From contig BEHV01000003.1 of NCBI GenBank assembly GCA_002898315.1, positions 1-64,000 of the forward strand: DNA of 64,000 nt. The letters are read 5' to 3'. The stretch comes from a bacterium HR19. Lineage in GTDB: Bacteria > Calescibacteriota > Calescibacteriia > Calescibacteriales > Calescibacteriaceae. The notes under the pieces were generated by a model. It had not been told where the DNA came from. It saw only the letters and a list, made by a program, of their open reading frames with translations, and made no database searches. Made by a program: the position numbers and the translations under genes. This document shows, in pieces, positions 35,196-43,254 of the stretch (position 1 is the stretch's first letter; the number at the start of each line of letters is the position of its first letter).

Positions 35196-36083
35196 TCAAA
35201 TCTCTATACCGAAGAGTTTTGGTTTTTTATAGTCGTAAAATCCTCGTCCGGTTTTTCTTCCCAAAAATCCAGCACTGACGAGCTCTCTCAGCTTTGCAGA
35301 GGGACGGAACCTATCATCACCCGTCCTCCTATAAACATTATCTGCTATCGCAAGGACAATATCAAGTCCCATAAAGTCCGCAAGCTCAAAAGGTCCCATC
35401 GGATACCCCAAACCCAACTTACATGCCTTATCTATATCTTCTGGAGTAGATATTCCCCCTTCATACATTCGTATTGCCTCCAAAATAAATGGTATAAGCA
35501 GAGCGTTCCCTATGAAAGCTGGGGTATCTTTCGTTATAACTGGCTCCTTCCCTATTTTTCTTGCAAACTCAACTGCAAAAGAAATATATCTCTCATCTGT
35601 TTTCAGAGAAGGAATAACTTCAATCAGCTTCATAACAGGTGGTGGATTGAAAAAGTGAAATCCAAGAAACCTTTCAGGTCTTCTCATAACAGCAGATATC
35701 TCTATAACAGGTATAGATGAAGTATTTGTGAAAATTGGCATCTCATCTGATACAACACTTTCAACTCTGCTTATCACATCTTGCTTCAAACTCAAATCCT
35801 CATTCACCGCTTCTATAACCAGAGAGTCATGTGGAATATCTTCTACTTTCGTCGTTCCTTTGAGACGGCTCAAATTATCCTTCACCTTCTCCTCTGATAT
35901 CTTTCCTCTTTTTATTCCTGATTCGTAGAACTTTCTTATATGCTCTAAACCTCTCTGGAGAGATTGCTCGTCTTTTTCAACAACTGTGACCGAAAAACCG
36001 TTGTTAAGGAGGACAACAGATATCCCAAATCCCATCACTCCACATCCTACAACCGCACAGTTTTTTATCTCTTGCACATCCAT
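35196..36083 (-). CDS. hbd: 3-hydroxyacyl-CoA (3-hydroxybutyryl-CoA) dehydrogenase
   Basis: The protein has 295 residues from the ATG at 36083; a TTG 13 codons upstream is not needed. It oxidises (3S)-hydroxyacyl-CoA with NAD. Rossmann motif VVGCGVMGFGIS at the N-terminus, FTNTSSIP, catalytic His in LGFHFFNPPPVMKL with the following conserved Glu, and FIGNALLIPFILEA. The C-terminal GPFELADFMGLD and FGRKTGRGFYDY-type ending (FLGRKTGRGFYDY) are family hallmarks. It likely works with the thiolase and SDR at 37-39 kb in beta-oxidation or its reverse. Confidence 0.92.
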   Translation of the reverse strand: MDVQEIKNCAVVGCGVMGFGISVVLLNNGFSVTVVEKDEQSLQRGLEHIRKFYESGIKRGKISEEKVKDNLSRLKGTTKVEDIPHDSLVIEAVNEDLSLKQDVISRVESVVSDEMPIFTNTSSIPVIEISAVMRRPERFLGFHFFNPPPVMKLIEVIPSLKTDERYISFAVEFARKIGKEPVITKDTPAFIGNALLIPFILEAIRMYEGGISTPEDIDKACKLGLGYPMGPFELADFMGLDIVLAIADNVYRRTGDDRFRPSAKLRELVSAGFLGRKTGRGFYDYKKPKLFGIEI

Positions 36084-36172
36084 AACCGATAAAAATTTAT
36101 ACCCTTGCTGATACAAGAGCAAAAAAACAGAAATTAGGAAAAGTGAAGTTTTTATTTTTATTCTTTTTGATT

Positions 36173-36436
36173 ATGCTTATTAGTGAGGAAAAGTCAAGGA
36201 TAATCGGGGAATTTCAGAGACATCCAAAAGATGTCGGCTCTCCAGAGGTTCAAATCGCTCTGCTTACCGAAAGAATAAAGATACTTCAAGAACACCTGAA
36301 AATTCACAAGCACGATTACTCTGCTAAAAGACGGCTTCTGATACTCGTCGCAAAGAGAAAAAAACACATAAATTACCTAAAAAGAACAAATCCTGAAAGA
36401 TACCAGCTCATATCAGAAAAACTCGGACTGAAGTAA
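36173..36436 (+). CDS. rpsO: 30S ribosomal protein uS15
   Basis: The protein has 87 residues from the ATG at 36173, the usual length. The in-frame GTG-initiated extension from 36143 would add ten hydrophobic residues not found in S15. Family pattern: EEKSRIIGEFQRHPKDVGSPEVQIALLT, split here into short motifs FQRHPKDVGSPEVQIALLT and HDYSAKRRLLILVAKRKKHI, which contact 16S rRNA. No Shine-Dalgarno; TATTCT lies 8 bases before the ATG. No pnp follows, unlike in many bacteria. Confidence 0.96.
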   Translation: MLISEEKSRIIGEFQRHPKDVGSPEVQIALLTERIKILQEHLKIHKHDYSAKRRLLILVAKRKKHINYLKRTNPERYQLISEKLGLK

Positions 36437-36537
36437 AAATAAACCAAATACTCAAAAAACAGGTAGTAAAAAATAAACATTTCTTTCCGATAAAAATTCA
36501 ACAAACCGAGAAAATTAGAAAAATAATTATTACTTTT

Positions 36538-36543
36538 TATTTT
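36538..36543 (+). promoter_or_regulatory. -10-like hexamer before fliL
   Basis: TATTTT lies 6 bases before the ATG at 36550, without a Shine-Dalgarno. Confidence 0.35.
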
Positions 36544-36549
36544 ATAAAG

Positions 36550-37077
36550 ATGGCAGAAGAAAAAGGAGAAACCATTGAGGTAATAGAGGAGATAGGAGGA
36601 GAAGAGGTAGAAGGAAGGAAAAGAAGGGGATTAAAATTTTCAATTCCTCCATTTATTTTTTACTTGCCCGTACTTGCGGGATTGGGTTTTTTGGGGTATC
36701 TCGGATACAAGCAATTTTTCGGTGAGAGGGTTAAAAAAGAAGAAGAAGTAGAGGTAGCAAAAGTCGTAGCTAAAAAAGGTATAATTATTCCGGGACCATC
36801 TTTGGTTGTGAATCTATCAGATGTGAATATTCCGAGATTTCTCAAAGTATCTATGGTTTTTGAGGTTGATAGAGGGATAGCAGTAGCGGAAATTCAAGAT
36901 AAAGAGCCGATAATAAAAGACGCAATAATAGGACTTCTATCTTCAAAAACGATGGCAGACCTCAGAGGATACGATTCTCAACAGCTCTTAAAAGAAGAGA
37001 TAATATCACGAGTAAACTCATTACTTGAAAGAGGGAGATTGATAAACATATATTTCACAGAGTTTATTGTTCAGTAG
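36550..37077 (+). CDS. fliL: Flagellar basal-body-associated protein FliL
   Basis: The protein has 175 residues: acidic cytoplasmic N-terminus of about 30, one membrane helix (FYLPVLAGLGFLGYLGY, about 37-53), charged linker, then the periplasmic stomatin-like domain with PGPSLVVNLSD, RFLKVSMVFEV, IKDAIIGLLSSKTMADLRG and RLINIYFTEFIVQ. This matches FliL, which supports stator function. It lies alone, away from fliM/fliN and flgK/flgL. Next gene is convergent with a 3-bp gap. Confidence 0.9.
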   Translation: MAEEKGETIEVIEEIGGEEVEGRKRRGLKFSIPPFIFYLPVLAGLGFLGYLGYKQFFGERVKKEEEVEVAKVVAKKGIIIPGPSLVVNLSDVNIPRFLKVSMVFEVDRGIAVAEIQDKEPIIKDAIIGLLSSKTMADLRGYDSQQLLKEEIISRVNSLLERGRLINIYFTEFIVQ

Positions 37078-37080
37078 GAA

Positions 37081-37899
37081 TCAGAATATCAGGCGAGGAG
37101 GATTTGTTCCGGGGACACAAGCATAATGAGAAAAATCTGTAATACCTTCATCTCGCAGAACATCTTCATCTATGAGAGCTTTGCCAGTTCTTTTTGATGG
37201 CGGTTTTGATACAATAGCTATCACAGCGTCAGCTACTATATCTGGCTTTCTCCACATACTCGGGTCTCCGAGCTGAAAGTTTATTGTTGCCTGACTCTCT
37301 ATCGCAGTAGCCGGCCAGAGAGAATTCACCGCTATGTTATATTCTTTGACCTCTTCGGCAAGCCCCATAGATAGCATCGTCATTCCGTATTTTGATATAA
37401 GATATGCAACCTTGCCGGGTAAAATAGAAAACTCAACAGGTGGCGACATATTTATTATGTGTCCCCATCTTTGCTTCATCATATATGGTAAGACATAGCG
37501 AGAAGCGATAAAGGCAGCTCTCACATTTACCTGCATAACAAGGTCAAACCTTTTAGGAGGTGTATCAATCACAGGTTGCCACCAGAGTGCTCCTGCGTTA
37601 TTTATGAGAATATGAACAGTTCCGAACGCTTTGACTGTTTCATCTACCATCTTTTTTATATCTTCTTCAAACCTCACATCTGTTCGCACCGCAATAGCTT
37701 CTCCGCCAAGCTTTTTGATTTCCTCTACTGTATCGTATATTGAACCGGGAAGTTTTTCAGTCCCCTGCTCACTTTTTGCAGCAACGCAGACCTTCACTCC
37801 TCGCTTTGCAAGCTCAATCGCTATTTTCTTACCTATACCACGAGATGCCCCGGTTACTATTGCAATTTTGCCCGCAAGCTTTTCTTCCTCTTTTATCAT
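37081..37899 (-). CDS. Short-chain dehydrogenase/reductase (HSDL2-like)
   Basis: The protein has 272 residues. NAD(P)-binding TGASRGIG (about residues 16-23), NNAG at about 96, catalytic Tyr and Lys in YLISKYG. The insert between, with KLPGSIYDTVEEIKKLGG, and the ending are characteristic of the HSDL2-like group (hydroxysteroid-dehydrogenase-like), often linked to fatty-acid metabolism. It lies 42 bp after the thiolase gene on the same strand, a likely operon. The substrate is not known; a hydroxyacyl compound is plausible. Confidence 0.85.
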   Translation of the reverse strand: MIKEEEKLAGKIAIVTGASRGIGKKIAIELAKRGVKVCVAAKSEQGTEKLPGSIYDTVEEIKKLGGEAIAVRTDVRFEEDIKKMVDETVKAFGTVHILINNAGALWWQPVIDTPPKRFDLVMQVNVRAAFIASRYVLPYMMKQRWGHIINMSPPVEFSILPGKVAYLISKYGMTMLSMGLAEEVKEYNIAVNSLWPATAIESQATINFQLGDPSMWRKPDIVADAVIAIVSKPPSKRTGKALIDEDVLRDEGITDFSHYACVPGTNPPRLIF

Positions 37900-37941
37900 T
37901 TTGAAAAGACCTTTTTTAGCTCACGATAAAGAAAGTTTTAA

Positions 37942-39156
37942 TCAGCTTATTCTCTCTATTATTGTGGCAATTCCCATTCCTCCACCCATACACAAAGATA
38001 TAATGGCATATCTCTTTTTGGTTCTTTCAAGCTCATAGAGAGCTTTTGTCAGGAGTATAGCACCTGTTGCTCCTATTGGATGCCCGTGAGCAATAGCACC
38101 ACCATTAGGATTAAGACGAGTATCGTTTCTCCAGTCAATTCCGAGTTCTCTCGCAGCGTATATAACAGGAGATGCAAACGCCTCGTTTATTTCTATGATA
38201 TCCATATCATCTATTGTGAGGTTAGCTTTCCTGAGCGCGTTCTTTATCGCCGGAGCTATACCTGTGAGCATCAAAACAGGGTCAGAACCAGCAAGACCAA
38301 AAGAGACAATTCTTGCTCTTGGTTTGAGCCCGAGCTTATTCACTTTCTCGGGAGTAGTTATCATAACCGCACAAGAAGCATCAGAAATCTGTGAAGATGT
38401 AGCAGGTGTATGAGGACCGTCAGCGGTGAACGAATAAGGTAGATTTTTCATATCTGTTATGAACCCTTCGGGGTCATCGAGCACCTTGAACCTCACTCCC
38501 TCATCTTGTGTTATTGTGAATTCCTGACCGTCTTTTTTTGCGACCACAGGAAAAACCTGTGAGCTATATATACCATTTTTCCACGCAAGCGCAGCTCTCT
38601 TTTGAGAGTTGAAACCAAACTCCTCTACCTCATCACGCGAAATCTTGTATTTTTGAGCTATCATATCAGCAGCAACTCCCATAGGAACGAGCCCCTTTTG
38701 TTGAACCGCTTCGGGTATAACGAGCGGAGCTCCCGCTTTTGCAGCTATCTGCGCATCAGAACCCATAGGATACCTTGACATTGATTCTGAACCACCAGCT
38801 ATCACGAGGTCGCATTCCCCAGCCATAACTTCCTGAGCTGCGAAATTTATAGCTTGAAGACCAGAACCACAGTATCTATTTACTGTGCAACCGACTGCTT
38901 CATCGTGGAACCCGGCTTGATAAAGGAGAGTTCTACCAAGGTTGAAACCCTGCTCACCTATCTGAGAAAGGCACCCCCAGACGACATCTTCTACTTCTCT
39001 GGTATCTATCTTTGTTCTTTCAATAAGCTTTCTGACAGAAAGAGATGCAAGCTCAATAGCAGAAAGATGCCCCATCGGACCGCACTTTTCAAGCCCTTTC
39101 CAGCTTGACTTGCCTATCGGAGTCCTTATTGCATCAACTATTACCACTTCCCTCAT
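37942..39156 (-). CDS. Acetyl-CoA acyltransferase (thiolase)
   Basis: The protein has 404 residues. It condenses or cleaves acyl-CoA. Nucleophilic Cys96 in NRYCGSGLQAI, the His motif NGGAIAHGHPIGATGA, and the second Cys in LCMGGGMG are all present. Strong Shine-Dalgarno AAAGGAGGT before the ATG. With the SDR downstream and the hydroxyacyl-CoA dehydrogenase nearby it suggests acyl-CoA oxidation or butanoate-type metabolism. I cannot decide between acetyl-CoA C-acetyltransferase and longer-chain 3-ketoacyl thiolase. Confidence 0.93.
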   Translation of the reverse strand: MREVVIVDAIRTPIGKSSWKGLEKCGPMGHLSAIELASLSVRKLIERTKIDTREVEDVVWGCLSQIGEQGFNLGRTLLYQAGFHDEAVGCTVNRYCGSGLQAINFAAQEVMAGECDLVIAGGSESMSRYPMGSDAQIAAKAGAPLVIPEAVQQKGLVPMGVAADMIAQKYKISRDEVEEFGFNSQKRAALAWKNGIYSSQVFPVVAKKDGQEFTITQDEGVRFKVLDDPEGFITDMKNLPYSFTADGPHTPATSSQISDASCAVMITTPEKVNKLGLKPRARIVSFGLAGSDPVLMLTGIAPAIKNALRKANLTIDDMDIIEINEAFASPVIYAARELGIDWRNDTRLNPNGGAIAHGHPIGATGAILLTKALYELERTKKRYAIISLCMGGGMGIATIIERIS

Positions 39157-39303
39157 AAATTAAAACCTCCTTTTTTTATTTTTTCAACCAAGTTTATTTT
39201 ATCAACAAAACCAAAAGCAAAAACAAAAATCAACAAAAATCAAGAGCAATAAAAAACAGTAATTCAAGAAAATTTTTGCTCAAGTTGCAAATTTACTTTG
39301 ATT

Positions 39304-39870
39304 ATGGCGGAGCAGTTCTTGACAACAAGAAGAGATAAATTCAAAGAGTTCCTCCAAGGCGTCGTAACATGGAGCAGGAAATGGTCTTTCTGGCCAATAC
39401 CAATAGGGACAGCTTGTTGTGGTATAGAGTATATGGCAATAGTCGCATCTCACTTTGATATATCAAGATGGGGAGCAGAAGTTGTGAGGTTCTCACCAAG
39501 ACAGGCAGACCTGATGGTGATCGCAGGAACAATAACAAGAAAAATGGGAGAGGTAGTAAGAAGAGTATGGGAACAGATGGCGGAACCGAAATGGGTTATA
39601 GCTTTTGGCTCCTGCGCATCAACAGGAAACGGAATATACCAGACCTATTCAGTCCTTGACGGAGTTGATAAAGTCATACCCGTTGATGTATATGTCGCAG
39701 GATGCCCACCAAGACCAGAAGCATTCCTTGAAGCTCTTGAATACCTCCAAAACAAAATAGAGAACAAAAAAGAATACTTCAAAAAATTAGAGGAAGAAAA
39801 GAAAATTATTCAGGTTGAAGGTAAAACAATAATAGTAGGCGGAGAAATAATAAAACCATCTATCAGATGA
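39304..39870 (+). CDS. nuoB: NADH-quinone oxidoreductase subunit B
   Basis: The protein has 188 residues from the ATG at 39304; a TTG two codons upstream is possible. It carries the terminal N2 iron-sulfur cluster of complex I. Cluster ligands: tandem Cys in GTACCGIEYMA, Cys in FGSCASTGNG, and Cys in VAGCPPRPEAF. No nuoA, nuoC or nuoD flank it, unlike the usual operon. It is divergent from the thiolase gene. It is also similar to the small subunit of membrane hydrogenases; the CC and PPRPE patterns favour NuoB. Confidence 0.92.
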   Translation: MAEQFLTTRRDKFKEFLQGVVTWSRKWSFWPIPIGTACCGIEYMAIVASHFDISRWGAEVVRFSPRQADLMVIAGTITRKMGEVVRRVWEQMAEPKWVIAFGSCASTGNGIYQTYSVLDGVDKVIPVDVYVAGCPPRPEAFLEALEYLQNKIENKKEYFKKLEEEKKIIQVEGKTIIVGGEIIKPSIR

Positions 39871-39961
39871 AAACTTTTAAAAAAGCCACAGAGAAATGGA
39901 GCAAATAAAAAAACAGAAAAAACGCAATCGTTAAAAAAGAAAACAATAAATTAAAAAAATC

Positions 39962-40246
39962 ATGACAAGAATAAAAGCAGAGAGAAGAGAAAAATTGGGA
40001 AAAGAAAACGCAAAGAAAATAAGAAAGCAAAGCTATATTCCAGCAGTAATATACGGTCAAGGAAAAGTATATGAACATATAAAGGTAAAATACGGTGATA
40101 TGATGAAAGTTCTCAAAGAAGGAGCGACAAATTTTGAAATAGAACTTGAAGACGGAAAAATATACAAGGTGAGATTACAAGATGTTCAAATCCACCCCGT
40201 TTTAGACCAACCCATTCACTTTGATTTCTACAAACTCAATGACTGA
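39962..40246 (+). CDS. rplY: 50S ribosomal protein bL25, short form
   Basis: The protein has 94 residues. It binds 5S rRNA. Conserved features: ERREKLGKENAKKIRKQSYI, IPAVIYGQGK, and the C-terminal VRLQDVQIHPVLDQPIHFDF. It has the length of the E. coli single-domain protein and lacks the C-terminal CTC domain common in other bacteria. Its stop overlaps the start of trmB by 8 bases, implying translational coupling. No Shine-Dalgarno is seen. Confidence 0.88.
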   Translation: MTRIKAERREKLGKENAKKIRKQSYIPAVIYGQGKVYEHIKVKYGDMMKVLKEGATNFEIELEDGKIYKVRLQDVQIHPVLDQPIHFDFYKLND

Positions 40247-41186
40247 TGAAAACGCACTCATAAACTTCCAGATAAATCCAAAAAGATTAGATAAGATAAC
40301 TGCAGATATAATTGAGATAGGTTTTGGGAACGGAGATTACACGGTATATCTATCAAAAAAATTCAAAGATAAGAAAATTTTAGGCATTGAAATATCGGGC
40401 GAGAGTATAAACAAGCTATCAAAAAAAATCAAAAAGGAAAATATAAAGAACGTATTTTACATCAAACTGCCGGCAACAATCGCATTTCAGCTCTTTATTG
40501 AAGACAATTCGGTTGAGGCGATATTTATAAACTTTCCCGACCCCTGGCCTAAAAAGAGACACCACAAAAGAAGAATCACAACAGCCGAACACCTGCTCCT
40601 TTTCGCAAAGAAACTCAAAAAGGAGGGATTTATTCAGCTCAAAACAGACCACCCCGATTTCCTTGATTTCTCAATTCAAGAAGCAGAAAAACTCAACTGC
40701 TTTGAAATAATTCAGTTAGAAAATCCCGAAGAATCAATAAAAACAAAATACGAAAAAAAATGGCTTCAACAGGAGAAAAAAATATTTATCGTAAGATTTA
40801 TAAAAAAATCCGAACCAAACGAACCGACATCTCTGACCATACCTAAAATTAAAAAGGTAAATTATATGCCAAAGCTGAAAATAAAAGATTTTGTGGATTT
40901 CACAGAACTTGAAGGAAGGACATTCAAGATAGAACCAAATCTCGTGGTGAAGTTCTTCAGGTCATTTGAAAGAAAAAACGAAGAATGGCTCATAGAAACA
41001 CTACTTGTTGAGGATAATTACACACATTACTTTTTCACATACCTCAAAAAATTGCCAGATAATTCGTTCGTTTTATCTGTATCAGATTTCAGCGAAGTTA
41101 TAAAAACCGAAGGAGTTGTGAAATTCATCAAATGGCTATCGGATATAAAAGAAAAAAATAAAGAAGAAAACAAAACATATTTTTGA
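40239..41186 (+). CDS. trmB: tRNA (guanine-N7-)-methyltransferase with C-terminal extension
   Basis: The protein has 315 residues from the ATG at 40239, inside the end of rplY; a TTG at 40221 is an alternative. It makes m7G46 in tRNA. Motifs: IIEIGFGNGDYTVYL (SAM site), GIEISGESI, the signature FINFPDPWPKKRHHKRR, and QLKTDHPDFLDF. Residues about 195-315 are an extra domain absent from E. coli TrmB (about 240 residues); a long C-terminal region is known in Aquifex and other thermophiles, where it stabilises the enzyme. Confidence 0.92.
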   Translation: MTDENALINFQINPKRLDKITADIIEIGFGNGDYTVYLSKKFKDKKILGIEISGESINKLSKKIKKENIKNVFYIKLPATIAFQLFIEDNSVEAIFINFPDPWPKKRHHKRRITTAEHLLLFAKKLKKEGFIQLKTDHPDFLDFSIQEAEKLNCFEIIQLENPEESIKTKYEKKWLQQEKKIFIVRFIKKSEPNEPTSLTIPKIKKVNYMPKLKIKDFVDFTELEGRTFKIEPNLVVKFFRSFERKNEEWLIETLLVEDNYTHYFFTYLKKLPDNSFVLSVSDFSEVIKTEGVVKFIKWLSDIKEKNKEENKTYF

Positions 41187-41209
41187 AAAAATTATTATCT
41201 TTTTAGATT

Positions 41210-41734
41210 ATGGTTGGAAAAAGAAAAAGAGAACTTCCCGTTTCAGGAGATGTAAATGTTATACCATTTATAGATATGCTATCTGTGATAATAATATTTC
41301 TCATAATGGTGGCGAGCTTTCTCAACATAGGTATTGTAGAAACATCTATGCCAAGAGCCAGCGGAAATCCGGCGCAAATGGCAGAACCCCAGAAAAAAGA
41401 GCAAAAAGAAAAACTCAACCTTACAATAGCAATAACAGAAAAAGGTTTCTACATAGGCGGAGCAGGAGCTATACTCCAAGAAAGATCAGGAGAACCGACA
41501 ATCCCGAAAAAAGATGGAAAATATGATTTCAAAGCACTCAACGACAAACTCTGGGAGGTAAAACAAAAATACCCAGATGAGTGGAATGTAGTAATACTAC
41601 CAGAAGATAACATTGACTACCAGACCATAATAAAAACAATGGATGCAGCAAGAGAAAGATGGATAGAAGAAAACGGAAAGAAAATCAAAAAATACCTTTT
41701 CCCGAACGTTGCAATAGCAGCAGGAATATTCTGA
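41210..41734 (+). CDS. exbD: ExbD/TolR-family energy-transducing protein
   Basis: The protein has 174 residues. One membrane helix near the N-terminus with the essential Asp: DVNVIPFIDMLSVIIIFLI. The periplasmic part has an insertion and ends in VVILPEDNIDYQTIIKTMDAA, matching the ExbD fold. These proteins pair with ExbB/TolQ to use proton flow for outer-membrane work. No ExbB/TolQ or TonB gene is adjacent. It is longer than typical ExbD (about 140). Next gene starts 15 bp downstream. Confidence 0.82.
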   Translation: MVGKRKRELPVSGDVNVIPFIDMLSVIIIFLIMVASFLNIGIVETSMPRASGNPAQMAEPQKKEQKEKLNLTIAITEKGFYIGGAGAILQERSGEPTIPKKDGKYDFKALNDKLWEVKQKYPDEWNVVILPEDNIDYQTIIKTMDAARERWIEENGKKIKKYLFPNVAIAAGIF

Positions 41735-41749
41735 AATAATTTTGACAGC

Positions 41750-42928
41750 ATGAGATACTTTTTGCTGATACCAGACGGAGCAGCAGAAAAATTTGAAAAG
41801 GGAACTCCACTTGAAAAAGCAAAAACCCCATACCTCAATCAGATAGTGAAAAACTCCTTCATCGGTATAGCAAGAACTATTCCTTATGGGCTTCCCCCGG
41901 GGTCAGACATAGGAACACTCTCTATTTTAGGTTATGACCCGTATAAGTTCGCAGTAGGAAGAGCTCCGCTTGAATTCGCCTCAAAAGGCATAGAAGTTCC
42001 ACCAAACTCAATTGTTTTCAGAATGAACCTTATAACCGTAGAAGACGGAATAATAAAAGACCACTCAGCAGGACACATAAAAGATGAAGAAGCAAAAAGA
42101 ATAGTAGAAAAGATAAATCAGGAAGCAAAGGACTTTTTAGAGAAAAATAAAATGAAGATTTTTCCAGGAAAATCTTACAGAAACTACCTCGTGTGGGAAA
42201 TAGATGATAAGAGCAAACTTGAAAATATAGAAAAATCAAAACTTACTCCTCCGCACGATATTCTCGGTAAAAAATATACTGAATTCCTCCCTGAAATAGA
42301 CGAACTCAAAAAACTCATAAACATATCACAAGAAATACTCAAAGATGAAAAGAGTGCCAATATGGTGTGGTTTTGGGGACAAGGAAAAATGGCACAGCTT
42401 CCAAAATTTGAAGATATATACAAAAAGAAAGCAAACCTGGTATCAGCAGTAGATATACTCAAAGGAATAGGGAAACTTATCGGAATAAATGTCGTTGAAG
42501 TCCCCGGGGTGACAGGATACCTTGACTCAAACTTTGAAGGAAAAGTAGATTATGTCCTCTCTGAAACAAAAGAAAACGAGTTAGGAATAATTCATGTTGA
42601 AGCAACAGATGAGACAGGGCATGAAGGAGACCCGGAAAAAAAGAAAACAGCAATAGAGATATTTGACACAAGAGTTCTCGGGAGATTACTTGAAAAAACG
42701 AAGGGAGAGAAGATAAAAATTCTGATTATTCCAGACCACCCTACCCCGTGCGAACTCAGAACGCATTCGCCAGACCCGGTTCCTTTTCTCATCTTTCCAT
42801 GCTTATGTGAAGGAAATGGCTGTATCTTATGTTCCGCTGAAAGATTTACAGAAATTTCATCAGCAGAAAAAGGAATAATGATTGACGCAAGAAAAATACT
42901 CAAATTCTTCCTTTCGCAAAAATCCTGA
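41750..42928 (+). CDS. apgM: Cofactor-independent phosphoglycerate mutase family (ApgM) or homoserine-kinase-like
   Basis: The protein has 392 residues, alkaline-phosphatase superfamily. Metal and phosphoryl sites: LIPDGAAE, PPGSDIGTLSILGYDP (nucleophile Ser), IIHVEATDETGHEGD, IPDHPTPCELRTHSPDPVPF. This matches the archaeal-type mutase. A subfamily of the same size is proposed to be a homoserine kinase (ThrB-like), and a homoserine dehydrogenase gene is in this window. The sequence alone does not separate the two. Cys-rich FPCLCEGNGCILC near the end is unusual and might bind a metal. Confidence 0.85.
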   Translation: MRYFLLIPDGAAEKFEKGTPLEKAKTPYLNQIVKNSFIGIARTIPYGLPPGSDIGTLSILGYDPYKFAVGRAPLEFASKGIEVPPNSIVFRMNLITVEDGIIKDHSAGHIKDEEAKRIVEKINQEAKDFLEKNKMKIFPGKSYRNYLVWEIDDKSKLENIEKSKLTPPHDILGKKYTEFLPEIDELKKLINISQEILKDEKSANMVWFWGQGKMAQLPKFEDIYKKKANLVSAVDILKGIGKLIGINVVEVPGVTGYLDSNFEGKVDYVLSETKENELGIIHVEATDETGHEGDPEKKKTAIEIFDTRVLGRLLEKTKGEKIKILIIPDHPTPCELRTHSPDPVPFLIFPCLCEGNGCILCSAERFTEISSAEKGIMIDARKILKFFLSQKS

Positions 42929-42947
42929 AAAACCGAAAATAAATCAG

Positions 42948-42953
42948 TAAATT
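42948..42953 (+). promoter_or_regulatory. -10-like hexamer placed for a leaderless transcript
   Basis: TAAATT lies 6 bases before the ATG at 42960, with no Shine-Dalgarno. Confidence 0.35.
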
Positions 42954-42959
42954 TATTTG

Positions 42960-43250
42960 ATGAAAGTGAAACTTGTTGAGATAATCGCAGGATTTCTCTT
43001 CTTCTCCTCACTCATAATGATAAATGCCATCGTAACGAAAAAACTTATCCTGAAAAACCTCAGAAAATCAAATCTTATACTCCTTCTGTCTTACCCTTTT
43101 AAGTTCATAATATATCTCGTTGTGCTCATAGCAGTAGAAAAGTGGATAGGTCTAACTTTCAGTTTTATCATCGGAATAATGCTTTCTCTCATTCTCTTTT
43201 CTCTTATAAGTTTGGTGGTGCAAACAAATATTCTTGTAAATAAAAAATAA
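42960..43250 (+). CDS. Small three-helix membrane protein
   Basis: The protein has 96 residues with three hydrophobic segments at about 7-25, 39-60 and 66-90, separated by short basic loops (TKKLILKNLRKSN). Size and topology recall ATP synthase subunit I-like or small integral membrane proteins, but no signature is recognisable. It is followed 4 bp later by the secreted protein gene at 43255, so the pair is probably cotranscribed. Confidence 0.6.
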   Translation: MKVKLVEIIAGFLFFSSLIMINAIVTKKLILKNLRKSNLILLLSYPFKFIIYLVVLIAVEKWIGLTFSFIIGIMLSLILFSLISLVVQTNILVNKK

Positions 43251-43254
43251 AATT

